A stretch of 64,000 nt of DNA from Winogradskyella wichelsiae. Its GTDB lineage: Bacteria; Bacteroidota; Bacteroidia; Flavobacteriales; Flavobacteriaceae. A program made the position numbers and the translations under genes. The notes below the pieces were generated by a model. It saw nothing but the letters and a program-made list of their open reading frames with translations. It ran no database searches and had not been told where the DNA came from. This document shows positions 16,798 to 27,500 of this stretch, in pieces (the stretch's first letter is position 1; every line of letters begins with the position of its first letter). The stretch lies in NCBI RefSeq assembly GCF_013403925.1, contig NZ_JABFDJ010000006.1, positions 186,001 to 250,000 of the forward strand, given 5' to 3'.

Positions 16798-18131
16798 GCA
16801 TTAAAATCTAAACCACCATAGTTACCAGAACTCATTAATAATAACGACTTATTATTGAAATTCTGTTGGAATAAAAAAGCCTTAAAATCTTCTGGATTGG
16901 TGTAAATAATTAAATCCTTACGTTCAAAAGCATTTGCAATTTGCTCATGCGATACTTCTTCTAATTGTTTTATTTCAACAGCATGCGGCGAGTAGAAAAC
17001 TACAGCAACATCTGCTGCATCTAAAGTGCCTTTATATTCTTTTAGAAATTCAGCATTTAAGCTACTATAGGTATGTAGTTCTAAACACGCTACCAAAGTT
17101 CGATCACTATATTGTTCTTTTACAGCTCTTGTTGTGGCCTGTACTTTACTTGGAGAATGCGCAAAATCCTTATAAGCTACACTTGTTTTAGACTCTGCAA
17201 TTTTCTCTAAACGTTTGCTTGCTCCCTTAAAAGTAGAAATAGCTTCATAGAAATCATCTTCATCGATTCCCATGTGTTGGCAAATCCATTTGGCTCCTGC
17301 TAAATTATTCAAATTGTGTGCACCAAATATTTCAATTGGCATTGGTCCTTCTGGGGTTTCCAATAACGTTTCACCATCTTCAACCGTATATTCAGGTGTT
17401 GTATATGGAATTTTTCGAATCTGATTTTCTGACGCTTCAACGACGCGCTTAACCTCAGCATCTTCCTCATTGTAACTTATACTTCCTCCTGTAACTATGG
17501 AATCTACAAATATCTTGAATTGCTCTACGTAATTTTGATAAGTAGGAAATACGTTAATATGATCCCAAGCTATGCCACTTAATAAGGCAATATTTGGCTT
17601 ATATAAATGAAATTTTGGTCGCATATCAATCGGAGAGCTTAAATACTCATCTCCTTCTAACACCATAAAATCATTATCTTCAGTAAGTTTTACCATCACA
17701 TCAAAACCTTCAAGCTGCGCACCAACCATATAATCTACATCGCGATCGTGATAATGCATTACATGCAAAATCATAGATGTTATTGTTGTCTTTCCATGAC
17801 TTCCACCAATAACCACACGTGTTTTATTTTTAGCTTGCTCATATAAAAATTCTGGATAACTATAGATTTTTAAACCGAGTGCTTGCGCTTTTAACAATTC
17901 TGGGTTATCAGCTTTAGCATGCATACCTAATACAATAGCTTCTAAAGCTGAAGTTATTTTTTCAGGATACCAACCAAAAGCTTCAGGCAATAAACCTTTA
18001 GCGTCTAATCTCGATTTTGAAGGTTCAAAAATAGTATCGTCGCTTCCTGTAACTTTATAACCTTTATTGTGAAGTGCTATGGCCAAATTGTGCATTGCTG
18101 CACCACCTATAGCGATAAAATGTACGTTCAT
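16773..18131 (-). CDS. mpl: UDP-N-acetylmuramate:L-alanyl-gamma-D-glutamyl-meso-diaminopimelate ligase (Mpl-like Mur ligase)
   Basis: 452 residues. The N-terminal Rossmann domain begins MNVHFIAIGGAAMHNLA. The ATP loop GSHGKTTITSM is at 110-120. Central-domain text includes EGDEYLSSPIDMRPKF and the Mpl-type WDHINVFPTY. The C-terminal domain contains YKDFAHSPSKVQAT and ACLELHTYSSLN. Mpl re-attaches the murein tripeptide to UDP-MurNAc during cell-wall recycling. The IGGxxMxxLA start and the AHSP block separate it from MurC, which uses GIGG-GMSG and DDYGHHP. No other recycling gene is adjacent. Confidence 0.85.
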   Translation of the reverse strand: MNVHFIAIGGAAMHNLAIALHNKGYKVTGSDDTIFEPSKSRLDAKGLLPEAFGWYPEKITSALEAIVLGMHAKADNPELLKAQALGLKIYSYPEFLYEQAKNKTRVVIGGSHGKTTITSMILHVMHYHDRDVDYMVGAQLEGFDVMVKLTEDNDFMVLEGDEYLSSPIDMRPKFHLYKPNIALLSGIAWDHINVFPTYQNYVEQFKIFVDSIVTGGSISYNEEDAEVKRVVEASENQIRKIPYTTPEYTVEDGETLLETPEGPMPIEIFGAHNLNNLAGAKWICQHMGIDEDDFYEAISTFKGASKRLEKIAESKTSVAYKDFAHSPSKVQATTRAVKEQYSDRTLVACLELHTYSSLNAEFLKEYKGTLDAADVAVVFYSPHAVEIKQLEEVSHEQIANAFERKDLIIYTNPEDFKAFLFQQNFNNKSLLLMSSGNYGGLDFNAIKELLRK

Positions 18132-18219
18132 AGTATCCTTAAATATGTCCCGTAAAAATACTATAAGTTTTTTTAAATGTGAAGAACTAACAGGTATACC
18201 TTATTATCAAGTTAAGTTA

Positions 18220-19629
18220 CTAAAGATTTGGATTAACGGACAAACTATTAAATAATTTAGCTTTAGTATTAAAAAATTTATTTTGAATCGCTATTGCTTT
18301 TAATTGCCCATCTATTAGCTTAGACTCTCTTGAATTCACTAGAAACAAAGAACTTTCACCGAGTTGAAATTTGCGCTCTTCCGCTTGTAACATGCGTTCA
18401 TAATCGAAAACCATTTCGTTGGTAATTTCATTTTGAATACTATAAGATTCTAGCTCTTGCTTTAAAGCTGAAATTTTATTTTGAAGATTAACACGAGTTG
18501 CGTCAATTTCAAATTGGGTATCTTGCTGTTTTAACTTAGCTAGTTTTAAATCGCCACGTTCTTTTCTTAAAAACAATGGAAAACTAACCGTTAATCCACC
18601 TTTATAATCTGCTGTATTAAACGTCTGAGTAACCTCTGGTGCTTCGGTTAAAAAATTATAATCAGCATTAATCTTTGGTAAAAGCTTATTTGCTTTCAAT
18701 CTTCGCTCCACATCTAAACCTTCTAATTTATAATTTAGAGACAGCATTTTTGGATGTTCATCTAATATAACATCTTGTGTTCGTAATTTATTGATATTAA
18801 AAGCTGCATCTACAATAGATTCTGTATGCACATCAGGAACCATATCTGGCTGCAATTCTACTGGCACATTATTTTCTAACCATAAAAAATTAGACAATTC
18901 TAATGCTGTCTTCATTAGTTTAACTTTGGATTGCTCTAAACTTAACTTTCTATTATTAACTGCAATTCGAGCCTCAGTAGCTTCAATTTCTGCATTTTCT
19001 CCTACCTCAACTCCTTTTTCTATTCCTGTGTAACGCAATTCTGCATTGATTAAAATATTTTCGAATAATTTAAGTTCGTTATACGCTTGCAGCCATTTGA
19101 AATAAACCAGAGCTGCATCGTACAATATAGTATTTACATAAACATCTCTATCTAGTTCTGCTTGCTTTCTATACAGTTTAGCCTGTTTTAAAGCTGCCAT
19201 TCTGCTATTTATCCACAAACCTTGACCTAAAGGAACTGAAACACCAGCACTATATAAACCGTTATCTGGCACGTTAGATTCTGGATTTAAATAATAACCG
19301 GAGTTATCATCAAAAGCGGCCTTTACTTCTACCCCAAACCACGTTGGAATTTTAAATGTTCCGTTAAGTTTATCGTAATAATCTGTGTTCTTGAATTTCT
19401 TTTGACTGTAATCTACTTCAATTTTGGGATCAAAAGCACCTCGAGATTTCATCAGTTTGGCTTGACTTTCATCAATAATCAATTCGGCTTGTTTTACAAT
19501 AGGATGAAACTTTTTTACATAACCTAAATATTCATCAAAACGAAGAACTTTAGAAACCGCATTGGATTGTGTAAATCCAAAACAAGTATAGCTGACAAAA
19601 AACAATGTTAATACATACTTCATTTTCAC
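18220..19629 (-). CDS. TolC-family outer membrane efflux protein
   Basis: 469 residues with a signal peptide (MKMKYVLTLFFVSYTCFGFTQ). The mature part starts with the usual LRFDEYLGYVKKFHPIVKQAEL block, followed by long amphipathic helices and two repeats of TolC layout, each with a helical and a beta section. TolC proteins form the trimeric tunnel through the outer membrane and the periplasm. The start overlaps the stop of the HlyD-like gene by four bases. It is the last gene of the TetR-ABC-HlyD-TolC operon, so it should be the exit duct of that exporter. Confidence 0.88.
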   Translation of the reverse strand: MKMKYVLTLFFVSYTCFGFTQSNAVSKVLRFDEYLGYVKKFHPIVKQAELIIDESQAKLMKSRGAFDPKIEVDYSQKKFKNTDYYDKLNGTFKIPTWFGVEVKAAFDDNSGYYLNPESNVPDNGLYSAGVSVPLGQGLWINSRMAALKQAKLYRKQAELDRDVYVNTILYDAALVYFKWLQAYNELKLFENILINAELRYTGIEKGVEVGENAEIEATEARIAVNNRKLSLEQSKVKLMKTALELSNFLWLENNVPVELQPDMVPDVHTESIVDAAFNINKLRTQDVILDEHPKMLSLNYKLEGLDVERRLKANKLLPKINADYNFLTEAPEVTQTFNTADYKGGLTVSFPLFLRKERGDLKLAKLKQQDTQFEIDATRVNLQNKISALKQELESYSIQNEITNEMVFDYERMLQAEERKFQLGESSLFLVNSRESKLIDGQLKAIAIQNKFFNTKAKLFNSLSVNPNL

Positions 19630-20975
19630 TTAGTTTTAGTATTAGCAGATGCTTTTGGCTGATAGTAATTAGGTGGAAATCCGTTAAGCTGCCTCCATAA
19701 TTCAAACCAAATAGGAACATCTTCTAATAACGCCATTGTATATGCTCCAGAACCTGCTCTAATTGCTTCTGGCCAAGCTTGAGTATCCTCATCTGGCGCT
19801 AATAAAACTCTAAACTTTCCATTTGGACTTATAAAATTTTCTACAGCAACTACTTTTGCACCATATGTACCGTAGGATATATCTGGCCAACCACTAAATA
19901 TCATTGCTGGCCAACCATCAAATTGTACCCGTACTTTTTCGCCGATATTAATTAACGGCAAATCAATAGGTGCTACGTAAGTTTCTACTGCTAAATCCAC
20001 GTTTGCAGGCATAATCCCTACTAAATTTTCACCTTCTTTAAACGTTTGTCCTATACCTCCTCTAATTGCTCTATTGATATAGCCATCATAAGGCGCTCTA
20101 ACAAATCGTAAATCATTACGCATTTGGTAATTTGAATACGCATTATCTAATTTAGACACCTGAGCTTCTGTATCAAATTGACTAGACTGTGCAGTATACT
20201 TGTCGCTCTGTGCTTTAGAAATTTTATCTGCATACATTGCATTTACTCTAGAAATTTCTACCCGCGCATTAATAATTTCATTTCTACTAGCTAATAATTT
20301 ATTTTCTTGAGATATCAATTTCGCTTCGGTTTCTTGAAGTTTCAATCTCGCATCTTCTACATCTTTTGTTGCCTTAAACCCTTCTTCCTTTAAGGTTGCT
20401 GTTCTGTTATACTTTGACTGCGCTATTGCAATATTTGTTTTTGCAGCTTCAAAATCTATGCTGTCACTTTTTACTTTAAGTTTAGATTGTAACAATTTAT
20501 TTTTTGCTTGCTCTAATTTTAAACCTCGCTCATTTAATAATGCAGCTATCTGTCGGTCCAATGCTTTTACTTTTTCTTCATACGAACCAACAGATTGTGC
20601 TTTAGAACTGCGTTGTTCTGCTGTTCGCTTTACCAAATCTGGATCAAAATATTCACTTTTAATTTCAGAAATTTGCATAATAGTATCACCTTTAGCCACA
20701 AAATTCCCTTCTGAAACGTACCACTTTTCTATTCTACCTGGAATTGGAGACTGAATTGTTTGTGGTCTTTGATCTAAACTTAATGTTGTTACATTTCCAT
20801 TACCCGATATATTTTGCGTCCATGGCAAGAACAAAATAAAACCAATAATAATTGCTGAGGCTAATAAAAAACGATTGAAATACTTATAATATCTACTATT
20901 AAAAATACGCTGTCCTGATTTAAATTTTTTTAAATCTACAGACTTGTTAAGTTGGTTATGAGATATGTTTAACAT
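19626..20975 (-). CDS. HlyD-family periplasmic adaptor (membrane fusion protein)
   Basis: 449 residues. A single inner-membrane segment lies at about 33-51 (FNRFLLASAIIIGFILFLPW). The biotinyl-lipoyl half-motif SPIPGRIEKWYVSEGNFVAKGDTIMQI follows, then a very long coiled-coil hairpin (about 110-295), the second lipoyl half (VRAPYDGYINRAIRGGIGQTFKEGENLVGI) and a beta-barrel. This is the type I secretion/tripartite efflux adaptor layout. It would join the ABC protein upstream to the TolC duct downstream. The spacing to the ABC gene is 11 bases. Confidence 0.9.
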   Translation of the reverse strand: MLNISHNQLNKSVDLKKFKSGQRIFNSRYYKYFNRFLLASAIIIGFILFLPWTQNISGNGNVTTLSLDQRPQTIQSPIPGRIEKWYVSEGNFVAKGDTIMQISEIKSEYFDPDLVKRTAEQRSSKAQSVGSYEEKVKALDRQIAALLNERGLKLEQAKNKLLQSKLKVKSDSIDFEAAKTNIAIAQSKYNRTATLKEEGFKATKDVEDARLKLQETEAKLISQENKLLASRNEIINARVEISRVNAMYADKISKAQSDKYTAQSSQFDTEAQVSKLDNAYSNYQMRNDLRFVRAPYDGYINRAIRGGIGQTFKEGENLVGIMPANVDLAVETYVAPIDLPLINIGEKVRVQFDGWPAMIFSGWPDISYGTYGAKVVAVENFISPNGKFRVLLAPDEDTQAWPEAIRAGSGAYTMALLEDVPIWFELWRQLNGFPPNYYQPKASANTKTK

Positions 20976-20986
20976 TGCAAATTCTT

Positions 20987-22645
20987 TTAAATTATTTCTC
21001 CTTTTTTAAGCGTAATTACTTGAGTACAATTTTTCTTCCAATTATCGGTTTTACTCACGACTACTAAAGCCCAAGGATTTGCCGTATCGGTTAAAAAATC
21101 TACTATTCTATCTGATTCATCAGCCTCAAAATACTCTAAAGGGTCTTCTAAAATTAATAACCTAGGCTTATTTACAATGGCTCGTGCTAAAGCTATTTTT
21201 TTGGTAATTGTAAATGATGTTTGTTTTCCTTCTGGGTTTAATATGGTGTTTAATCCTTTTGGACTTTCTTTTACAAATTGATTCAATTCTACTTTATCTA
21301 TAGCCCATAATAATTGTGCTTCCGAAATGTTTTTATTTCCGAAGGTGATATTTTCCCTAATGGTTGCTTCAAAAGGTGTTTCATCTGAAAGCGATAACCC
21401 TACATGCGATCTATAGTGATTGATATTAATGTTTTTTACATCATAATCATTTATAAAAACACGTCCTTTTGTAGGCTCTACAACACCACCTATTAAACGT
21501 AACAAACTAGATTTACCCGAACCACTCTCACCGGTTATTAGTAACTTACAATTAGTCGTTATTTTTAAAGAGATTTTCTTTAAAATATGTAATTCTCTGT
21601 TAGGAACTCCGTAAGAAACATTATCTAATTCAACAGTAAAGTCGCCATTAAAAAGTGGTTTATCACCTTCTTGGTTTTCCAATTTTTTATCGACTACTTG
21701 TCCCATTTTTTCTAATGAGGTTAAGACATCATAAAAAGACTCTAGGCTAAGAATTAATTTCTCTACAGAGGTAATTACTAATAGAATGATGATTTCAGCT
21801 GCCACAAATTGCCCTATATTCATTTCTTGATTTAAAACCAATAAGCCACCAATTGACAATAAACCTGCAGTTACTAAAACTTTAAAGCCTATCATTTGTA
21901 TAAATTGAATGACTAAAATCTTAAAATGCTTTTCTCTAGACTCTAAATAATCATGAACTAAATCATCATTTTTATCAATCGCTAATGACGTTTGACCAGA
22001 GAGTTTAAAACTAACAACAGCTCTGGCAACTTCTTGAATCCAATGTGCAACCTTATATTTAAATTTAGATTCTACCAAACTGGTATCCATACCTGATTGC
22101 GCAGTAAATTTGAATACCGTATATATTAAGACTAATAATAAAATACCAAATGCAATAAAGAAAGGGTGATAAAAAGACAATAATATTAAGGCGAAAATAA
22201 TTTGTAAAATAGCTGCTGGGATATCAACTAAAATTTTAGATAAACCTTTTTGAATATTCAAAATATCGAAAAAACGATTGGCTAATTCTGGCGGATAATG
22301 ACTTCTTAATTCACTCATTTTCATTTTTGGAAAACGATACGTAAACTCAAAGGAAGCGCGCATAAAAATTCGCTGCTGAATTGTTTCAATAATTCTTAAC
22401 TGCATTAACTGCAAAACACCAACAAAAGCAACTCCCAAGGTTACCAAAATAACCAAAACCACCCAAGACGTACTAACCTGAGCCCCTTGTAATAGATTAA
22501 TAATAGCTTGGATCCCTAAAGGCAAAGTCATGCTTAATAATCCTGAAAAAATAGCGTAATAAATTACTTGCCTAATATCTCTTTTTTCAAGCTTTACAAG
22601 ACCTACAAAGCGCTCCCAAGGCGACATAACATTTTTATTTTTCAT
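20987..22645 (-). CDS. ABC exporter half-transporter with degenerate nucleotide-binding motifs
   Basis: 552 residues: an N-terminal six-helix transmembrane domain (about 25-300) fused to an ATP-binding domain (about 335-552). There is no N-terminal C39 peptidase domain. Walker A is intact (GESGSGKS, 372-379). The other motifs are not: the signature LSGGQ is replaced by TSFTI (476-480), Walker B ends LLILED instead of LLILDE (496-501), the Q-loop Gln is missing in VGLSLSDETPFEATIRENI, and the H-loop His is replaced in VVVSKTDN (531-532). The flanking KIALARAI and TIREN blocks align the loss with confidence. The protein may bind ATP without normal hydrolysis. TetR-, HlyD- and TolC-like partners are in the same operon. 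Confidence 0.85.
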   Translation of the reverse strand: MKNKNVMSPWERFVGLVKLEKRDIRQVIYYAIFSGLLSMTLPLGIQAIINLLQGAQVSTSWVVLVILVTLGVAFVGVLQLMQLRIIETIQQRIFMRASFEFTYRFPKMKMSELRSHYPPELANRFFDILNIQKGLSKILVDIPAAILQIIFALILLSFYHPFFIAFGILLLVLIYTVFKFTAQSGMDTSLVESKFKYKVAHWIQEVARAVVSFKLSGQTSLAIDKNDDLVHDYLESREKHFKILVIQFIQMIGFKVLVTAGLLSIGGLLVLNQEMNIGQFVAAEIIILLVITSVEKLILSLESFYDVLTSLEKMGQVVDKKLENQEGDKPLFNGDFTVELDNVSYGVPNRELHILKKISLKITTNCKLLITGESGSGKSSLLRLIGGVVEPTKGRVFINDYDVKNININHYRSHVGLSLSDETPFEATIRENITFGNKNISEAQLLWAIDKVELNQFVKESPKGLNTILNPEGKQTSFTITKKIALARAIVNKPRLLILEDPLEYFEADESDRIVDFLTDTANPWALVVVSKTDNWKKNCTQVITLKKGEII

Positions 22646-22651
22646 CTAAAT

Positions 22652-23326
22652 TTAATTGGTTATAGCGTTAATAGTTAAATCCTTGAAAAATTCTGAAGGC
22701 GAAATATTATCATTACAATCCGTAATAGATGTAAAATGTTCTTTTAAAAAATGTTGATGTAAAGCACCTTCTACAATTGTACTTGCCAAACTTGAAGCAA
22801 ATTTGTAATCCGAATTCACTTCCAAAATCATATTTCTTAAACGCTTAATCATACGTTTATAAACAATAAAATAACCGTCTTTATTTTCGTTATCTACCTC
22901 TTTTGTTAAATAAGATTTAGAAGATTCATCGATTATAATCTTATTAAGTAAAACCTCATTGATATGAGAAAAACTATCATCTTGTTCAATGGTTTCTGTA
23001 ACAACTTCTATAGCCTTTAACAACTTCTCTTTAGGCTCTTGCACATTAAATGTAGTAAATACCATTTGGTATTCTATCCAAGCCCAATACCAAGAAGTAA
23101 GATAAACTAAGAGTTTATGTTTACTTTCAAAATAACGATAAATAGAACTTTCGTTAGAACCAATTTCAACACCTAGTTTTTTAAATGTAAAACTGTCAAA
23201 TCCAATTTTATCTATAAGAAGTATACTGTGTTCAATAATGCGCTTACCCAATTTAGAGGATTCAGGGTCCTTAAGGTAAATTTTATCAGGTACCGAAATT
23301 TTTAAATTTGAGAGTAAACTTTTCAT
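22652..23326 (-). CDS. TetR-family transcriptional regulator
   Basis: 224 residues from the ATG at 23326; the longer frame to 23368 runs into the promoter box. The N-terminal domain has IIEHSILLIDKIGFDSFTFKKLGVEIGSNESSIYRYFESKHKLLVYL, the TetR helix-turn-helix ending in the YRYF-K-LL pattern. The C-terminal domain is all helical and would bind a ligand. It precedes the ABC gene by six bases in the same direction, so it is part of the export operon and likely controls it. Confidence 0.88.
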   Translation of the reverse strand: MKSLLSNLKISVPDKIYLKDPESSKLGKRIIEHSILLIDKIGFDSFTFKKLGVEIGSNESSIYRYFESKHKLLVYLTSWYWAWIEYQMVFTTFNVQEPKEKLLKAIEVVTETIEQDDSFSHINEVLLNKIIIDESSKSYLTKEVDNENKDGYFIVYKRMIKRLRNMILEVNSDYKFASSLASTIVEGALHQHFLKEHFTSITDCNDNISPSEFFKDLTINAITN

Positions 23327-23344
23327 AATAAATAAGTTTGATTG

Positions 23345-23352
23345 CAAATATA
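23345..23352 (-). promoter_or_regulatory. -7 box of the TetR-ABC-HlyD-TolC operon
   Basis: On the minus strand the sequence is TATATTTG, a perfect TAnnTTTG box. It lies 18 bases before the ATG at 23326. No good TTG at 17-23 bases upstream was seen. Confidence 0.55.
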
Positions 23353-23383
23353 ATAGCATTACTATCAACCTTAATTAATTAAC

Positions 23384-23414
23384 AAAAAATTAGCTCTTTT
23401 CTTTGAAGAGCTAA
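23384..23414 (-). terminator. Intrinsic terminator of the TPR gene
   Basis: The 9-bp stem TTAGCTCTT/AAGAGCTAA has a seven-base loop. Read on the minus strand, it is followed by six T. It separates the TPR gene from the promoter of the TetR operon. Confidence 0.75.
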
Positions 23415-23444
23415 TAAAAGCAAAACCTGTTAGATTTAAAATTA

Positions 23445-24398
23445 TTAAAGCTTAGAAATTATTATTTTTTCTTCTTTGAATATTACAATATCTGGCAGAC
23501 CTGAAATAGCCTTATTAATCCAATTTAAAGCCTCTACCTTATTCTTTTTATGCCTGTATATTTGAGCCATCCTGTAATAAGCCCATTCCTTTGGAACACC
23601 GTCTTTAGCAGAATAATGAGACAAATATGCTTTTAAACATTTTTCACCTTTATCTAACTGAACATTGTAGTCTGCAGAAACTTTACCTATTTGATAATGC
23701 AGTGCATTCCGTTGATGCTTATTTTGTGCTTTTTCTAAATTACCTATTGCTTTGTCTGGTTGATTTTGACCTTCATAAAAATCCGTTAACTTATCATAAC
23801 ATGTTATAGAACCTCCTACTTTAATCGCTAATCTGTAATATTTTTCAGCAAGTTCTGGTTCATCATCATATTCATATACATACCCTTTTGCTAAATAGCC
23901 ATCTACTTTAGATAACGCCTCTAATTCTTCTGCATACCTTAAAGCTTTAGAGTTACTACCTCCAATAATCCCTGGTAGCGACACATACAATTCTACTAAA
24001 GCCCAACGTGTATCAATATGTTGCGGATCTAATTGTGCTGCCTTTAAAAAAGCATCTTTTACATCACCAATAATAGCAACCGCTTTAATTTTACTTATAC
24101 TCAAAGCTTTCATGCCCATAGCCCCTCCATATTTGTAATGGTAATTAGCGTTTTCCGGACGTTTTTGTTTTAATTTTTGATATTGAACAATAGCTTTATC
24201 CCATTTCTTCTGATGACCATAAGCATCACCCAAAAGTTCAATTGCTTCTAAGTTATTTGGATTAGATTCCAAAAATGTTGTCATTTCATTTTGTGCATTT
24301 ACAAACTCTTTCTTAGCAATATAATTTTCTGCACTCTCAATTGAAGACTGAGAATAACAATAGGATGACAGCAGTAAAATAAATAGTAATCTAACCAT
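23445..24398 (-). CDS. Exported tetratricopeptide repeat protein
   Basis: 317 residues with a signal peptide (MVRLLFILLLSSYCYSQ). Several TPR units follow, for example NLEAIELLGDAYGHQKKWDKAIVQYQKLKQKRP and AKDGVPKEWAYYRMAQIYRHKKNKVEALNWINKAISGLP. TPR proteins are scaffolds; no catalytic domain is visible. It is divergent from the macroglobulin-like gene, with about 150 bases between the starts. The two could share control elements in that gap. Confidence 0.8.
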   Translation of the reverse strand: MVRLLFILLLSSYCYSQSSIESAENYIAKKEFVNAQNEMTTFLESNPNNLEAIELLGDAYGHQKKWDKAIVQYQKLKQKRPENANYHYKYGGAMGMKALSISKIKAVAIIGDVKDAFLKAAQLDPQHIDTRWALVELYVSLPGIIGGSNSKALRYAEELEALSKVDGYLAKGYVYEYDDEPELAEKYYRLAIKVGGSITCYDKLTDFYEGQNQPDKAIGNLEKAQNKHQRNALHYQIGKVSADYNVQLDKGEKCLKAYLSHYSAKDGVPKEWAYYRMAQIYRHKKNKVEALNWINKAISGLPDIVIFKEEKIIISKL

Positions 24399-24463
24399 GT
24401 AATATTAATTATTTTTGTGAAAATACAATTTAATAACGCTTTGTGTCCCTTGTAGATTGTTTA

Positions 24464-24496
24464 ACTTCACTCATTAAAATAGAGACTTTACTCATT
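24464..24496 (+). promoter_or_regulatory. Candidate LytTR-type operator before the macroglobulin gene
   Basis: ACTTCACTCATT (24464-24475) and ACTTTACTCATT (24485-24496) match at 11 of 12 positions with a 21-bp period. Read in the direction of the downstream gene, the core ACTCATT resembles the RCTCRTY core of the two operators at 33292-33324 and 35812-35844, which have the same period. A weak box TACATTGC starts at 24525. The assignment is less certain than for the other two sites. Confidence 0.4.
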
Positions 24497-24547
24497 TCCT
24501 CTGTTTTGGAATGCATTTTGAAACTACATTGCAAAAAAAATCATATC

Positions 24548-27500
24548 ATGAAAAACCACTTATCACTCCTTATATTAATTTGTTTCGCTTCTTTCTCTAA
24601 CGCTCAAAATGATTTTGAAAATCAATGGACAGAAGTGACTAAACTTGAAAATGAAGGATTAACAAAGAGTGCTTCTGACTTGGTTGAAACTATATATAAG
24701 GATGCAGTAAAAGCGGAAAACACACAGCAACGGATTAAAGCATTATTTCACATAAGCAAATACATACTAACACTTGAAGAAGATGCACAACTTACTATTG
24801 TGAGTCGGTTTGAGTCCGAAATTGATACAAGCAAAGACCTCGTTACAAAACATCTATTAGAAAACATATTGGCCACCATGTATTGGCAATATTTTCAACA
24901 AAGTCGTTACCAATTTTACAACAGAACAAAAACCTCTGAAAAAGTTAGTGATGATTTTAGAACATGGGATTTAGAAACTATTTTTAATGAAATCCATACC
25001 TATTACCAACGCTCTCTAGAAAATGGTATTTTGTTGCAACAAGAATCGTTGAGCAACTATAGTTTATTATTAAAAGAGACCGGAAACTCTAAAGAATATA
25101 GACCTACATTATATGATTTATTAAGCCATAATGCCTTAAGCTTTTACAAAACTGACGAAAGTAGTATTACACAACCTTCTTATAAATTCACTATTGATAA
25201 TGAAGATTTTATTGTAGGAAGCGAGGTTTTTATTAATGCTGACTTAAACTCTAAAGACACGTTATCGCTACAACGCAATGCTTTAAAAATATATCAGAAT
25301 TTAATAAAATTCCATCATCGTAAAAAAGAAACCAAAGCATTTGTAGATGTAGACATAGAACGCCTAAATTTTGTAAAACAACATGCTACATTCAAAAATG
25401 CAGAAGATTTACTTATTGAAACTTTAAAGTCGAAATCAGCAGCATTAAAGACCTCTGAGCTATCCGCTTTATATGATTATGAAATTGCTTTAGCGTATCA
25501 ACGTCAAGGCAATACTTATTACTTTAATCTTGAAGACAGCGCATCCAAGGATAAAAACCGTTGGAAATTAAAAGAAGCTATAGCAATCTGTAATTCTGCA
25601 ATTGAAAAATTCCCAGAAAGCATTGGCTCACAAAAATGTGCGGTTTTAATTGAGCAAATTCAACAACCAAATTTACATTTACAAGCCGAAGAATTTATAG
25701 GAATCAATTCACCTTCAAGAACCTTAGTGACGTATAAGAATTTAGAAGAGTTAGATTTTAAAATTTATGAAGTCTCTAACAGTCAATTAAAACGTTACAA
25801 TAACATTTACAGAACTGAAGAAAAAGAAGCTTTTTTCAAAAAACTGAATCCTATTGAAACATTTTCGAGTGCATTAAAAACGGAAGGTGATTATCAAAAT
25901 CACAGTACAGAAATTGTATTGCCAAATTTAGCCAATGGTCTATATTTAATTAAAGCAAATACAGCTACTAAAGACAATGTCTTTGCTACAACACATATCC
26001 AAGTTACAGATTTGGTATTGGCTGAAAGCTACGAGAACAGCCATCATTTTTACCAGATTATAGACAGACATAATGGCAAACCAAAAGTAGATGCTACCAT
26101 AGAATTATCCTATTCAAACAACAGAAACGACAATAGAAAAACGAAATCATTTACAACAGACCGTTTTGGGAAATTCGAGTTTAAAAAAGATGATAATTAC
26201 TATAGAGATGTACAAATTAAAGTAAAAACTAAAGATGACACTGGCCATTTTGGCGAATTCTACATCAATAGAACCTACGACAACAGCCCAAATAATGATA
26301 CACATTATAGAAATTTCTTGTTTACTGACCGTAGTATTTATAGACCAGGACAAACAGTTTACTTTAAAGGTATTGCCACAAAATCTAGAAAAGGAAAAAC
26401 AGAAGTTTCAGCAGATGAGGCTGCAAAAATCAGATTAAAAAATGTGAATGGCGAAGTGGTTAGCGAGCGTTTATTACAGACTAATGAATTTGGTTCTGTG
26501 CATGGTGAATTTATATTACCTAACGATGGTTTAACTGGTAATTTCACTATTGAAATGTTTTCCCATAATTCTACGTATGCCTACATCTCGGTTGAAGAAT
26601 ACAAGCGACCTAAGTTTAAAACCGAATTTCAACCTGTTACTGAAACTTATAAAGTAAACGATAGTATTACCGTAAACGGAACAGCTATAGCTTTTGCTGG
26701 TAGCAATATTACAGATGCCAAAGTGCTTTATCGTGTAAAAAGAAATGTGCGTTTTCCGAGCTGGTACTATTGGAGGCGCTCGTATTTTAATGCGGAAGCC
26801 CAAGAAATTACGTTTGGTGAAACAAAAACAAATGCTAAAGGCGAATTTGAAGTCACCTTTAAGGCTTTACCAGATGACAGTGTTTATAAAGACAACCTTC
26901 CTGTTTTTAATTACGAAATTACAGCAGACGTTACTGATATAAATGGAGAAACACGCTCTACCTCTACCATTGTAAATATTGGCTATCATGCCATGACACT
27001 CAATATTGCAGCACCTCAAAAAATTAACAAAGATAAAAACGAGATAGAATTCTCTATAAATTCTCAAAATCTAAATGGACAATTTACACCTGCAAAAGGT
27101 GAATTAAAAATATATAAACTGAATGCTCCAAACCGCGTATTAAGAACAAGACCTTGGCAAGCACCAGATTATCAAACACTCTCTGAAACAGAATTTATAA
27201 ACCTATTTCCGCATGAAGCTTATGACAACGAAGGTTTATTAACCAATTGGAAAAAAGGAGACGTAGTTTTTAGCACAACATTTGACACTGAAAAAGACAA
27301 AACCATAACGCTTAAAAAACTTAAGAAATGGAATTCTGGTCAATACATTATTTTTGCAGAGAGTAAAGACAAATTTGGGCAACTCATAAAAAACCAAATC
27401 TTTACAATGCTATTTAGTGATAAAGATAAGACTGTAGCGGATAACCAAATCTATGAAGTACAATTAGATAAAGCAACCTACGATATGAATTCTATTGCAA

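Noticed and set aside
18132..18219. Possible terminator after the TolC gene
   Set aside because: The gap has short T runs but no convincing stem, so no terminator is called.
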